Part shown: positions 53,580 to 61,923 of the stretch, piece by piece | Layout of the letters: each line of letters starts with the position of its first letter | How positions within the stretch are numbered: position 1 is the stretch's first letter | Origin: Bifidobacterium bohemicum DSM 22767 | GTDB taxonomy: Bacteria > Actinomycetota > Actinomycetes > Actinomycetales > Bifidobacteriaceae | DNA length: 64,000 nt | Assembly: GCF_000741525.1 (NCBI RefSeq) | Contig: NZ_JGYP01000001.1 | Location: 62,001-126,000 of the forward strand | Reading direction: 5' to 3' | Program-made: the position numbers and the translations under genes | The notes under the pieces: generated by a model | The model's input: the letters and a program-made list of their open reading frames with translations, nothing else | Told to the model about the DNA's origin: nothing | Databases searched by the model: none

Positions 53580-54599
53580 ATGGAGCATTTCGAATTAGGG
53601 CAATCTGGGGTGATTATTCCGCCGATGTTCCTCGGAGGCATGTCCTTCGGCAAGCCCGACCCGGATCAGCACCTGTGGACCATTGACCAGAAGGCCACGG
53701 AACAGGTCATCAGCCGTGCCCTTGAACTGGGCGTCAACGCCATCGACACAGCGAACTGCTACGCACGAGGCACCAGCGAGGAATACATCGGACAAGCACT
53801 GAAAGACATCGGCGTGCCAAGAGACAAGGTCGTGCTGGCCAGCAAAGTGTATTTTAATGACGGTCACAGCTCGGCCGCAGCGATAAAGCGGGAAATTGAA
53901 GGAAGCCTCAGAAGGCTCGGCACCGACTATCTGGATATCTACATTTTGCACCGCTTCGATTATGATACGCCCGTCGAGGAGACCATGCAGGCCCTTGACG
54001 ACCTTGTGCGCGAAGGAAAGGTCCGCGCGCTCGGAGCCAGCGAGATGTATGGATACCAGTACCACGACCTCCAGGCGGCCGCCGAAAGCAACGGCTGGAC
54101 GAAGCTGTCGACCTTGCAATGCCATTACAACCTGCTCTATCGCGAGGATGAACGGGAATTGATTCCCGTGGCTCGGCAGTACGGGGCCGTGCCCACACCA
54201 TACAGTCCGCTCGCGTCCGGCCATCTTGCCCGAAAGACCTGGGACTCGGACTCCAAGCGGTTCCAGACCGACAAGGTCATCCGCAACAAATACGATTCGG
54301 CAAGGGCTCAGGACCAGCCGATCATCGACAGGGTGGCGCAGGTGGCCGAGAAATACCATGAGCCGATGGCGCAGATCGCCCTCGCCTGGCAGTGGGTTCA
54401 CGGGCCTTCCGCACCGATCGTGGGTTGCAGCTCCCCCGAACGCGTCGAACAGGCCGTCGCAGCCATGAATGTCCATCTTGAACAGGAGGACATCGACTAC
54501 ATGGAGGAAGCGTACACGGCACATGAACTGGTCGGACCGCTGGCGCGCCCGGGAGAGAAGGCGCTCGCAGGTACCACCGTGCCTCCAAAAGCCGAGTGA
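53580..54599 (+). CDS. aldo-keto reductase (YhdN/AKR-like, second)
   Basis: A 339-residue NADPH-dependent reductase of a different subgroup from the one at 51.2 kb. It starts MEHFELGQSGVIIPPMFLGGMSFG. The tetrad is Asp and Tyr in GVNAIDTANCYARGTSEEYIGQAL, Lys in VVLASKVYFND and His in IYILHRFDYDTP. GASEMYGYQ replaces the usual GVSN loop, and APIVGCSSPERVEQAVAAM forms the cofactor site near the end. It is expressed divergently from the alcohol dehydrogenase through the shared operator. Probable substrates are small aldehydes or dicarbonyls. A strong hairpin after the stop separates it from the convergent gene. Confidence 0.92.
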   Translation: MEHFELGQSGVIIPPMFLGGMSFGKPDPDQHLWTIDQKATEQVISRALELGVNAIDTANCYARGTSEEYIGQALKDIGVPRDKVVLASKVYFNDGHSSAAAIKREIEGSLRRLGTDYLDIYILHRFDYDTPVEETMQALDDLVREGKVRALGASEMYGYQYHDLQAAAESNGWTKLSTLQCHYNLLYREDERELIPVARQYGAVPTPYSPLASGHLARKTWDSDSKRFQTDKVIRNKYDSARAQDQPIIDRVAQVAEKYHEPMAQIALAWQWVHGPSAPIVGCSSPERVEQAVAAMNVHLEQEDIDYMEEAYTAHELVGPLARPGEKALAGTTVPPKAE

Positions 54600-54624
54600 T
54601 TGACTGAGACCTTAATCGGTTATC

Positions 54625-54663
54625 GGTCGGGTCCCGCCATCGGATCGTCGGCGGGGCCGGACC
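54625..54663. terminator. GC-rich hairpin between convergent genes
   Basis: A 14-base stem (54625-54638 with 54650-54663) with one G-G mismatch and one G-T pair and an 11-base loop, between the stops of the reductase and the 87-residue gene. No T-run on either side; it is likely a shared bidirectional terminator. Confidence 0.5.
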
Positions 54664-54699
54664 GTCGTCCGCCATCGAAACCGCTTAATCCGAAACGAG

Positions 54700-54963
54700 T
54701 CAGTGCGAATGATGACGTTTCTCGGTGGTCACCCGACGACGCGCCCGGCCTCGTTCCTGTTCCGCCTTTCTTTCGGTCTGTTCGGCTTTGAGCCGACGCT
54801 GAGCCTCTTCAACGGTTTCGTCTTCCTCGGTCAGATATCGGTCCACGAATGGCTTCTCGACATGTTCATACCCGTCCATGACGTTATCCCGTATGGCGTC
54901 GAAGCCGATATGCGCTAAGGATGCTATGCTCTTGTTGATTTTCACCAGTTTTGATTTGGCCAT
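54700..54963 (-). CDS. small charged protein (KINKSIAS...FVDRYLT type), function unknown
   Basis: An 87-residue soluble protein. The first half reads LVKINKSIASLAHIGFDAIRDNVMDGYEHVEKPFVDRYLTEEDETVEEAQRRLKAEQ. The pattern K-I-N-K-x-I ... Y-x-x-(I/V)-E-x-x-F-V-D-x-(F/Y)-L-T ... E-T-V-E-E-A resembles small uncharacterised proteins common in Firmicutes and some actinobacteria, often encoded beside regulators and permeases. The last 25 residues are very basic (RGRARRR). ATG 54963 has GAAAGGAA upstream. It is divergent from a frameshifted TetR gene, its probable regulator. Confidence 0.65.
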   Translation of the reverse strand: MAKSKLVKINKSIASLAHIGFDAIRDNVMDGYEHVEKPFVDRYLTEEDETVEEAQRRLKAEQTERKAEQERGRARRRVTTEKRHHSH

Positions 54964-55098
54964 GTCGATGTTCCTTTCAGGTCGTTCTCGGTCAGCCCGA
55001 CACCTGTCGGTATGACCGGTGTACACCGTACCGTAGGGAAAAAGCTGCAACAACCCGACGATTCAGCCAGGAATTGTCGGGTTGAGGACGGGAAGACC

Positions 55099-55622
55099 AT
55101 GCGTACCAACGAAAATCGACGGAAACCGGAATCCGAAAACAAAATCGAACAGGCGTTCAGCGAGCTGGTGCAGGAGCATGACATCGACCGCATCTCCGTG
55201 ACGATGATCTGCAAACGCGCAAACGTCAACCGCAGCACTTTCTATGCCGGCTACCTCGACATTCGTGACCTGATGGACAACATCGAGGAAAAGATGACCG
55301 CGATTTCCAAACCATCTACGCCGATGAACTGACCCGTAAATACAATTCGAACGATTTCTCGAAGCTCTTTTGCAACATCAGAGACCATCAGTCGTTTTAT
55401 CGGGCGTACTTCAGGCTTGGGCTTGATCTGAAGTTCAACCCTCAAGTCAGGGATCGGCGACTTGCCGAAAAATACTACGGTTCAAAGAACATCGAGTACC
55501 ACTCGGCCTTTTTCCGCGCAGGAATCACGGCTATCTTCAGAATGTGGCTGGGCAACGACTGCGACCTGACGCCCGAAGAGCTGTTCGAGGTTCTGAAGGA
55601 TGAATACAAGCCCAAACCGTGA
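55099..55622 (+). pseudogene. TetR-family regulator, frameshifted
   Basis: The N-terminal half (ATG 55099) is a TetR DNA-binding domain: NKIEQAFSELVQEHDIDRISVTMICKRANVNRSTFYAGYLDIRDLMDNIEEKM. The frame is lost at about 55290 and stops at 55330-55332. The C-terminal half continues in another frame: DFQTIYADELTRKYNSNDFSKLFCNIRDH, SFYRAYFRLGL, then AFFRAGITAIFRMWLGNDCDLTPEELFEVL and stop at 55620-55622. A single one- or two-base change restores a normal roughly 175-residue protein, so this is a recent lesion, a sequence error, or a switchable gene. It is divergent from the 87-residue gene. Confidence 0.75.
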
Positions 55623-55867
55623 TGCCACCGCTACGAACGATCTTGTCAAAGCGCCGTACCTAACCGGTACGGCCTCGGCTTTGTGAGTCAACCGCATGTC
55701 CGTTTGGCTCAACTGCTGCGCAACGGGGTTCCAGCCATCGGAGGAGGTCACCTGGCTTCGTTTGCCGTTTGATATCCATATTCCTCGTTTTCTGATGCCA
55801 TGCCGACGAGAGGAACTCAACACGCTAGTTCTTGACCGATTGTTCAAATACTGTTAGACTGTCTTTC

Positions 55868-56395
55868 ATGGCAAGACCCAGAAGCTTCGACGAACATGAC
55901 GTTATCGAGCAATGCAGCGCCGTTTTCTGCACGCACGGTTACGAAGCGACCTCCATCGACGACCTGACGGCGGCCACCGGGCTCAAACGGGGAAGCCTGT
56001 ATCAGGCATTCGGCAGCAAGCACGGTCTGTTCGTGGCCGCGCTTGGCCAATCCCTGGAGGAGGAGGAAGCCGCCTGCAAACCCGATTCGGCGTTGTCTGA
56101 CAGCCAATCGAGGATCAAACAGTTCGACGGGCGGCCTGAACGGCTCGCACCAAACGCCGAGGAGCGGCGACCTGCACCGACCTTGAACCGGAGGCATGGT
56201 CGGCCTTCCGTCCAAGACCTCACATTGATCGCGATCGCGTGCCTTGAACTGGCCCCCAATGATCGGAAGGTGCGGGGCATGCTCATCGACTGGGTTTCGA
56301 AGCTGAACACGGAACGGCAATCCACATTACCCGAGGCACTGGGACGGTGTCTGCTCGACCGAAGCCATATTCACGTCGGGCAACCGGACGAATGA
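55868..56395 (+). CDS. TetR-family regulator
   Basis: A 175-residue regulator with an N-terminal HTH: ARPRSFDEHDVIEQCSAVFCTHGYEATSIDDLTAATGLKRGSLYQAFGSKHGLFVAALGQ (residues 2-60). The ligand domain has a low-similarity, Arg/Pro-rich middle (about 85-115) that looks unusual, then LTLIAIACLELAPNDRKVRGMLIDWVSKL, typical of this subgroup. The frame opens at 55832, but ATG 55868 (MARPRSF) matches family starts. The next gene, 40 bases on, is the likely target. The effector is unknown. Confidence 0.82.
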   Translation: MARPRSFDEHDVIEQCSAVFCTHGYEATSIDDLTAATGLKRGSLYQAFGSKHGLFVAALGQSLEEEEAACKPDSALSDSQSRIKQFDGRPERLAPNAEERRPAPTLNRRHGRPSVQDLTLIAIACLELAPNDRKVRGMLIDWVSKLNTERQSTLPEALGRCLLDRSHIHVGQPDE

Positions 56396-56435
56396 AGACG
56401 GACAAAACCACAAGGACACAGCAAAGGATGCAATC

Positions 56436-56858
56436 ATGAGTGAAGTAAACCTCGCCGACGATAACGCCCTGGACGCAAGCGAGAACACCCCAAAGGGCAA
56501 GGCCAGCAATACCGTGACCTTGGCTGACGAAACGCTGCATGTCACAGTCAACGGCCTCGATAAGGTCTGGTCGTTCACCAGCGGCCTTGAAATACCGTTG
56601 GCCCATGTAATGGGCGCGACGATCGACCGGGGAATCCTTGACGACCTGCATGGATCGTTCCGCTCCCCGGGACTGGCAACGTCCGGTAAAAAGACCGGCA
56701 CATTCAGGCTCGCGGACGGCGATGTCGAATTCTGGAACATCAAACAGCCCGAACAACCGTTGGTCATCCAACTACACGACGAGAAATACGACCGCCTGGT
56801 TCTTGGTGTCGCCGACCCCCGAGCGGTCACCGACGCCATCAACGCCGCGATCGGGTAG
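56436..56858 (+). CDS. small protein, bacterial PH-like, function unknown
   Basis: A 140-residue soluble protein with no signal peptide. The core is predicted to be beta-rich: NTVTLADETLHVTVNGLDKVWSFTSGLEIPLAHVMGATID, then GLATSGKKTGTFRLADGDVEFWNIKQPEQPLVIQLHDEKYDRLVLGVADP. This alternation resembles bacterial pleckstrin-homology (bPH) proteins of stress clusters. ATG 56436 follows AAAGGATG. It lies 40 bases after a TetR gene on the same strand and is probably controlled by it. No catalytic motif is visible. Confidence 0.65.
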   Translation: MSEVNLADDNALDASENTPKGKASNTVTLADETLHVTVNGLDKVWSFTSGLEIPLAHVMGATIDRGILDDLHGSFRSPGLATSGKKTGTFRLADGDVEFWNIKQPEQPLVIQLHDEKYDRLVLGVADPRAVTDAINAAIG

Positions 56859-57046
56859 GCACACGAAACGGCAAAGCGGGCGCATCTGGTTCCCTCGCCG
56901 CGCACACAGGGAATCGGAAAGTCCCGTCAATGCTCATTACGAACCCGTAGACGGCACCGGTTTGCGACGGCCTTACCGGTTCGGACCGTTCAGGACGAAG
57001 CAAATGGTTCGGGTCGCGTCTACATTCGCAAGTTTCGACATGACGA

Positions 57047-57412
57047 CTATTCCAGTTCGGTGCCCTCCCGACGACCCGCTTCGTGAATTCGCCTTATCGG
57101 TGCACAGAACACCACCAGAATGGCGCAGACCACAAGGGTAGCCATCAAAACGGCCACAAGGCCCCGGGACAGGAAGCCCGCAGCCGCGTCGACGATGATC
57201 AGTGTGGTCCTGTCATGTCTATCGACGTATGTCCCCCCCCCGAACACATTCGTTACCTGCTGGGCGATTAAGGAGAATGTGCCGAGCCAGCCCGCCGTCG
57301 ATGTTGAATTGAAGACGGAATACCCGACCAGCGATATCGCCAACGATCCGAGTGCCGCACCTGTAGCTGAAGCGGTATCGGCCGTAAACCACGAACGGTA
57401 TGGTTCAAGCCG
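57047..57412 (-). pseudogene. MFS transporter deletion remnant
   Basis: An open stretch without a proper start reads EPYRSWFTADTASATGAALGSLAISLVGYSVF, then AGWLGTFSLIAQQVTNVFGGG, YVDRHDRTTLIIVDAAAGF and, straight after, GLVAVLMATLVVCAILVVFCAPIRR and a short tail. The first part is the N-terminal region of a 12-helix major facilitator (D-R-x-x-R-R-like loop after helix 2). The last helix is what the twelfth would be. Around 270 residues between are missing, and a stop at 57413-57415 cuts off the N-terminus. A G9 tract (57233-57241) lies in the FGGG stretch. The gene is divergent from an ArsR-type regulator, the usual pair for such transporters. Confidence 0.75.
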
Positions 57413-57624
57413 TCAAAAGCCTTTTCGAGTCCATCTCCGTGCCTCGATTCCACAGTTGACGCATTCGTCGTTGCCTCTGACGGCAATTAAACGCCACTTT
57501 CGACGCCACCGCTGCCGCACACGTCCCCAAAGCCAACGGGTATCGTGATCCGCCTGCTTCCTGACCTCGCGCCTTAGCGCAGTGAGGTCTTCGGATCGAC
57601 GCACACGTTTCTCTATACCATCGA

Positions 57625-57661
57625 CGAATTGTTTGCGCAAGATTCTTGTACAAACAATTCG
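57625..57661. promoter_or_regulatory. long dyad, probable ArsR-type operator
   Basis: A perfect 11-bp inverted repeat (CGAATTGTTTG 57625-57635, CAAACAATTCG 57651-57661) with an inner CAAGA-T-TCTTG dyad. It lies between the divergent MFS remnant and the ArsR-like gene. The size and position fit the binding site of that regulator. Confidence 0.6.
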
Positions 57662-57765
57662 CTGTGAGACAACTTCCATCATAAAGGAGCACTGGACGCA
57701 TCGGAAAACTTCGGGCGACCAGAGAACATCCCAAAAGGAAGTCGGGGGACTCATCCGACTCGGAC

Positions 57766-58224
57766 ATGCTCAAGGCGATATCGAACCCCGTCGGAATGAG
57801 AATCCTGGGCGCTTTGAAAGTGAACGACCCACAAACCGTCGGATCGATCAGCAAACAGCTCGACTTGCCCCCTCCCCCTGGCCCAATCAGCTATCATCTG
57901 CAACAACTGCCGATGATGAGGCTGGTCGAAAAGATGCATCCGACTGATGTTGACAAAAGAGAAAGTTGGTGGAGGGCCTACCAGCCGGCAACGCACATCG
58001 ATGAAGATACGTCAGAGACGCCAGAAGAACGGTTTGACGAAGGAGATTTGTTCCGGCGCTCGGCCGCACTCCCGTATGAGCAGGCTTATGAACGCTACCT
58101 TGACAACATGGAGGCAGTGGCCGAAGAATGGGTGGAGGCCGGCACGAGCTCCGACCACATCCTACGGTTGACGGCGTCTCAGACGCGTCAAACGGGGTCG
58201 GACATCAACAACATGATCGAATGA
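57766..58224 (+). CDS. ArsR-like winged-helix regulator
   Basis: A 152-residue regulator. MLKAISNPVGMRILGALKVNDPQTVGSISKQLDLPPPPGPISYHLQQLPMMRLVEKM (residues 1-57) is an ArsR-type winged helix in which the recognition region is oddly Pro-rich (PPPPGPISYHL). ESWWRAYQPATHI follows, common in the subgroup paired with MFS exporters, then a helical C-terminus. No Cys metal site is visible. ATG 57766 has no close ribosome site, so the real start may be a non-ATG codon a little upstream (in-frame SGDSSDSD precedes it). Its partner transporter is broken, so it may be a relic or control something else. Confidence 0.78.
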   Translation: MLKAISNPVGMRILGALKVNDPQTVGSISKQLDLPPPPGPISYHLQQLPMMRLVEKMHPTDVDKRESWWRAYQPATHIDEDTSETPEERFDEGDLFRRSAALPYEQAYERYLDNMEAVAEEWVEAGTSSDHILRLTASQTRQTGSDINNMIE

Positions 58225-58802
58225 TGGCTGGCAAAAAGCGACGCGCATCCGGAGAATCGTGAAAACACCAAGGAGATAGCCCTTATCGTGCAAGCGTTTC
58301 AGTGGATACCGTGACCTACCCCCACCTTCGATCATCCAGCGTATGACAACAGCTCGCTGTTCTCGCGACGGCTCCTCTGTTGGTTTATGCCACAGACTTA
58401 TTTCGGTCGTCGAACGGATATAGTATGCCTTGCTTGACCTCTGCCATGAACAATGCCCGTCGTGCTTGCCTTCGAAGTGCCGCAATATGAACGATTCGGA
58501 CTGATCATCAGGTTGCCTTCCGTCCGGCACAACGTGTCCACCGGATGATCGTTCCCGAATTTGCCCATCCCCCTCCGCAACGGTCGCCCCCACGCCCATT
58601 CGGTGCCGTCGATCTCTACGTTTCAGATTTGGATATGAGCCTTGGCGGCGTGGTCACCATCGACGGCACTGGCGGACCCCTCCGACGACTCTACAATCAA
58701 CCCCCTGCAAATCAGGATCCAGCATCAGAAAAGGATATGCAAGCTACACGCTCCAACATCCAAAAGCCCACATTTCGACGATTAACCCACAAGCGAGAAA
58801 CA
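58225..58802. other. non-coding gap after the ArsR-like gene
   Basis: About 580 bases in which I find no gene, tRNA or known repeat on either strand. Some frames are open for 60-150 codons but lack a family pattern or ribosome site. It probably holds decayed sequence. Near its right edge are CCCACATTTC and AACCCACA, whose complements occur just past the following hairpin, extending that structure. Confidence 0.4.
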
Positions 58803-58838
58803 CTGAAAGGATCCGTTGAAACCAACGGATCCTTTCAG
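58803..58838. terminator. 16-bp perfect hairpin, terminator of the MFS-esterase unit
   Basis: CTGAAAGGATCCGTTG (58803-58818) and its exact complement (58823-58838) around the loop AAAC. It lies 58 bases beyond the MFS stop. On the minus strand it is followed by TGTTTCTC, weakly T-rich. Outer arms (AACCCACA ... TGTGGGTT) extend the structure. Confidence 0.65.
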
Positions 58839-58896
58839 ATGGAAATGTGGGTTGTGGTTTATGAACTTGAATCAGCCCACATTATTACAGGTCGAT

Positions 58897-60144
58897 TCAC
58901 GCCGGAAGCTGTTCCTCTGCCGCAATTTCCTGAGCAATCTTGCCACCAGGACCAAGTTCAGGCAAAGCAATCACGAACGCTGCCGAGAGTAGGAAGATGA
59001 CGCTTTCAATGGCGAGGTTCAGGATAAGGTTTGACCCGCAAAGCTTGGAAACGCATACCGGAATCACGAATGCGCACAGCAAACCAACAGCGGTGACCAG
59101 ACCACCGGCACTGCCAGCATACTTACCACGAATCTCAGGCAACGCGTAGGGCATAGCCTGCACTATCGGTCCGTTCATGGCACCGAACGTACCCGAAATC
59201 ATCATGATAATCACCAAAACAGGGATAGCGGGCACTACGTGCATTTTCAGGACGACAGCCCAGAAAAAGACCATGAGTGCAGCGCCCACCGCAATGGTGA
59301 ATACCAGATACCATTTCCACGTGCGCAATCTGGAGCTGATTTGAGGACCGATCACCGAGCCGATGATGGATCCAAACGCGGCAGCGGAAGCCACCAAGCC
59401 AGCCTGGGTCACATCGAAATGTATAAGGCTTCGTAACGTTTGCGGGATGAATCCCGCGAACGAGGTAGAGGCAGCCATTGAGAAGCCATAGCAAAAGGCA
59501 ATGAGCCACACATTCTTCGACTTGGCGGCGACGCCAAAATACTTGACCGGAGACTCTCCGGACGATGGAGGCATCGGAATCCCGTCAGGCATATCCTTGA
59601 TAAGCACCAGCCAAATGATGGTGAATACAGACAAAATGATGGCTGAGCTCAGGTACGAAACGAACACACTCATACGAGGCGCCACCATTTGAGCCAGAAT
59701 TACACCTACACCAGCAGCTCCGAAGAAGAAGCCCATGGCAACCTGCGTTTTTTCTCCAAACCATACGCTCAGAATTTTAATCAAGTTGGCATTCAACGCG
59801 GCAATGCCAGCACCAAGCAGGAACATCGAGACCGCCTGCATTGGGAAATTCAAGAAGAATGTACGCAGGAACGCGCCGATGACCGCAACGATCAGGCAAG
59901 CGAAGACGACACGCTTCGGCCCCATTTTGTCACCGAGGGTACCCATGGGGATGCTTAGGAACACTGCTGTGAGCATGGGCATCATTAGCAATGTCGAGAA
60001 ACCTGCCGGGTCAATTTTCAATAGAGGCGTCAAGGAAATCGCCATAGCAGAAATCTGATACTGCATATAATTCGACAACACACCGATAAGGCATACAATT
60101 ACCAAAATAACCCAACGATATGTAGGAGTTTGTTTCTTGTCCAT
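58897..60144 (-). CDS. MFS transporter
   Basis: A 415-residue protein with 12 hydrophobic helices: the first is WVILVIVCLIGVLSNYMQYQI. The loop GTLGDKMGPKRV after helix 2 is the MFS signature (G-x3-D-x2-G-x-(K/R)-x-(K/R)). It resembles the CynX/NarK/anion-sugar group and carries MAISLTPLLKI in its early helices. It starts 24 bases after the carboxylesterase gene, so both form one unit. It likely imports or exports the ester substrate or product. ATG 60144 follows GAAAAGAA. Substrate unknown. Confidence 0.88.
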   Translation of the reverse strand: MDKKQTPTYRWVILVIVCLIGVLSNYMQYQISAMAISLTPLLKIDPAGFSTLLMMPMLTAVFLSIPMGTLGDKMGPKRVVFACLIVAVIGAFLRTFFLNFPMQAVSMFLLGAGIAALNANLIKILSVWFGEKTQVAMGFFFGAAGVGVILAQMVAPRMSVFVSYLSSAIILSVFTIIWLVLIKDMPDGIPMPPSSGESPVKYFGVAAKSKNVWLIAFCYGFSMAASTSFAGFIPQTLRSLIHFDVTQAGLVASAAAFGSIIGSVIGPQISSRLRTWKWYLVFTIAVGAALMVFFWAVVLKMHVVPAIPVLVIIMMISGTFGAMNGPIVQAMPYALPEIRGKYAGSAGGLVTAVGLLCAFVIPVCVSKLCGSNLILNLAIESVIFLLSAAFVIALPELGPGGKIAQEIAAEEQLPA

Positions 60145-60168
60145 AATCGTTCTTTTCTCTTAATTGCA

Positions 60169-61686
60169 CTAATCTTCGAGCAAGCACTCTTCGAATGCAG
60201 AGCGCAACAGTCCGTCATTTTTATCATTGATGTTCTGCTCACATGACCATGAATTCTCATCCATAACCATAGTATTGCGGTGATTGGTGTCGTAGGGATC
60301 CCAATGCGGATTTGAAGGGGTGCTTGGATCTCCAGTGCGCGCGAAGGACGCCCACGCATCCTGCATCGAATCGGCGAGTCGTTGAGGAGGAACCTCACCG
60401 GTCAGACCTTTATTGACACCAGGCACGTCACGGTTATCGAAAACGAACGGCAACTCAAGCGCATGACAGGAATGCATGCCAGGAACCTTGGACTCATAAG
60501 CAAAGAGATAATGATAAACCTTGTTGTACGCAGACTGATATTGCGCGATGAGGTCAGAGCCCACGCGGAAACCAATCTGGTTGGTATACTCGAGGTACCT
60601 CTCGCCGGGATCCTGATCCGGGTAAGCATTGGTCCATGCGGTCTCGTACTTTTTGTTGTCCAGCTTGCCGTCAAAGTGGATGACCGCCTGATGATGCCAG
60701 AAATCAGGCATTTGGGTAGCCAGATCCCAGTAAAGTCCCCAGTATGCGAACTCGTCGTTGTTGGTGCCGATCATCAGTTCGATGTCCTTTGCCGCACCGT
60801 CCTTCAAAGCCTGCAACGGCTTCTTCGGGAGCACACGACCATCGCAGGTAGGCGCGTATAGCAGGGATACATCATGCTCATGGTTGTGGAAGAACTTGTC
60901 GCAGAGGACTTCCTGAACGATTCCGACGGGCACGGCCGCAAGTTCCTGCGCATTCCTGCAATCAAGCAGTTCCATGACCTCTTTGGCATACGGCGCACTG
61001 GTTTCTGGCGTGTTGTACAACTGGATCGGGCCAGATTCACATATAGCCTTGTTGAACAACCCCTTGGCTCCCTGCGCCACGCACAGCAGCATCACGGATC
61101 CGCCTCCACAGGATTCACCAAACAACGTAACATTACCGGGGTCTCCACCGAAAGCCGCAATGTTCTCATGGACCCACTTTAAAGCGGCGATCTGATCCTG
61201 GATACCGCAGGTACTGGCATCCGGAAATTCCTCGCCACCTGGCAACGATCCAAGATTAAGGAATCCGAACGCATTGAGTCGATAGTTTAAATTGACCAAA
61301 ATCACGCCGGTGCGACGAGCAAATTGCGCACCATTAATCTCGGGATCAGCAATGCCGCCTTCCATGTAGGAACCACCGTGAATAAACACCATAACAGGCA
61401 AATCCGTCCTACCTTCAGGATTCCTGACCCAAACGTTGAGGTTAAGGCAATCCTCGCTAAGCTCCCTGCACGAATCAATCATGACCGGATCGACCTTCTG
61501 CATCGGGGCCTTGCCGAACTCAGTGCAGTCGATTTCACGATCACTCGGGTCTAAAGGCTGCGGCGCCTTCCAACGCAAGGAACCGACCGGCGGCTTGGCG
61601 AACGGAACACCTAGATATGCATCGACATCGCCGTCCAACACTTTACCAACGAGTACACCAGTTTTGGTAGTAACTTTTGGCATCAT
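60169..61686 (-). CDS. type B carboxylesterase
   Basis: A 505-residue alpha/beta-hydrolase of the type B carboxylesterase family. Landmarks: YLGVPFAKPPVGSLRWKAPQPL, EDCLNLNVWVRNPEG, VMVFIHGGSYMEGG (oxyanion HGG), and the nucleophile elbow GESCGGGS where the usual GESAGG has Cys. The acid is in MIGTNNDEFAYWG, and the His is in MHSCHALELPFVF. No signal peptide, so it works in the cytoplasm after import by the neighbouring MFS protein. Two ATG codons (61686 and 61683) follow GGGAAAGGAA. It is divergent from a MerR regulator across a roughly 240-base region with a good promoter. Confidence 0.92.
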   Translation of the reverse strand: MMPKVTTKTGVLVGKVLDGDVDAYLGVPFAKPPVGSLRWKAPQPLDPSDREIDCTEFGKAPMQKVDPVMIDSCRELSEDCLNLNVWVRNPEGRTDLPVMVFIHGGSYMEGGIADPEINGAQFARRTGVILVNLNYRLNAFGFLNLGSLPGGEEFPDASTCGIQDQIAALKWVHENIAAFGGDPGNVTLFGESCGGGSVMLLCVAQGAKGLFNKAICESGPIQLYNTPETSAPYAKEVMELLDCRNAQELAAVPVGIVQEVLCDKFFHNHEHDVSLLYAPTCDGRVLPKKPLQALKDGAAKDIELMIGTNNDEFAYWGLYWDLATQMPDFWHHQAVIHFDGKLDNKKYETAWTNAYPDQDPGERYLEYTNQIGFRVGSDLIAQYQSAYNKVYHYLFAYESKVPGMHSCHALELPFVFDNRDVPGVNKGLTGEVPPQRLADSMQDAWASFARTGDPSTPSNPHWDPYDTNHRNTMVMDENSWSCEQNINDKNDGLLRSAFEECLLED

Positions 61687-61748
61687 TATTCCTTTCCCTG
61701 AGAAGAATATGGGCACATCACAATGCCCTATTCTCAAATCCGTTTCAG

Positions 61749-61777
61749 GGTATACCCTTGAGTCACAAGAGGGTCAA
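61749..61777 (-). promoter_or_regulatory. promoter of the esterase-MFS unit with embedded dyad
   Basis: On the minus strand -35 TTGACC (61777-61772) and -10 TATACC (61754-61749) are 17 bases apart. An imperfect dyad ACCCTCTTG ... CTCAAGGGT fills the spacer, fitting binding by the divergently encoded MerR regulator. Confidence 0.6.
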
Positions 61778-61923
61778 ACTTCAAATAAAAGAAAATAATT
61801 CGACAAAGAGGTCCAGATTTTACTATTTTTGTAGGGCGTCAGGCGGATTTTGGACAATCAAGCAATAGAATGGCTTTTTATAACCCTAGTGTGGGTCAAG
61901 GAACAACAAAGGCGGAATCATCC

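Noticed and set aside
58545..59000. A 151-codon frame spanning the hairpin at 58803
   Set aside because: It runs through a 16-bp perfect hairpin and into the 3' end of the convergent MFS gene; composition is not protein-like.
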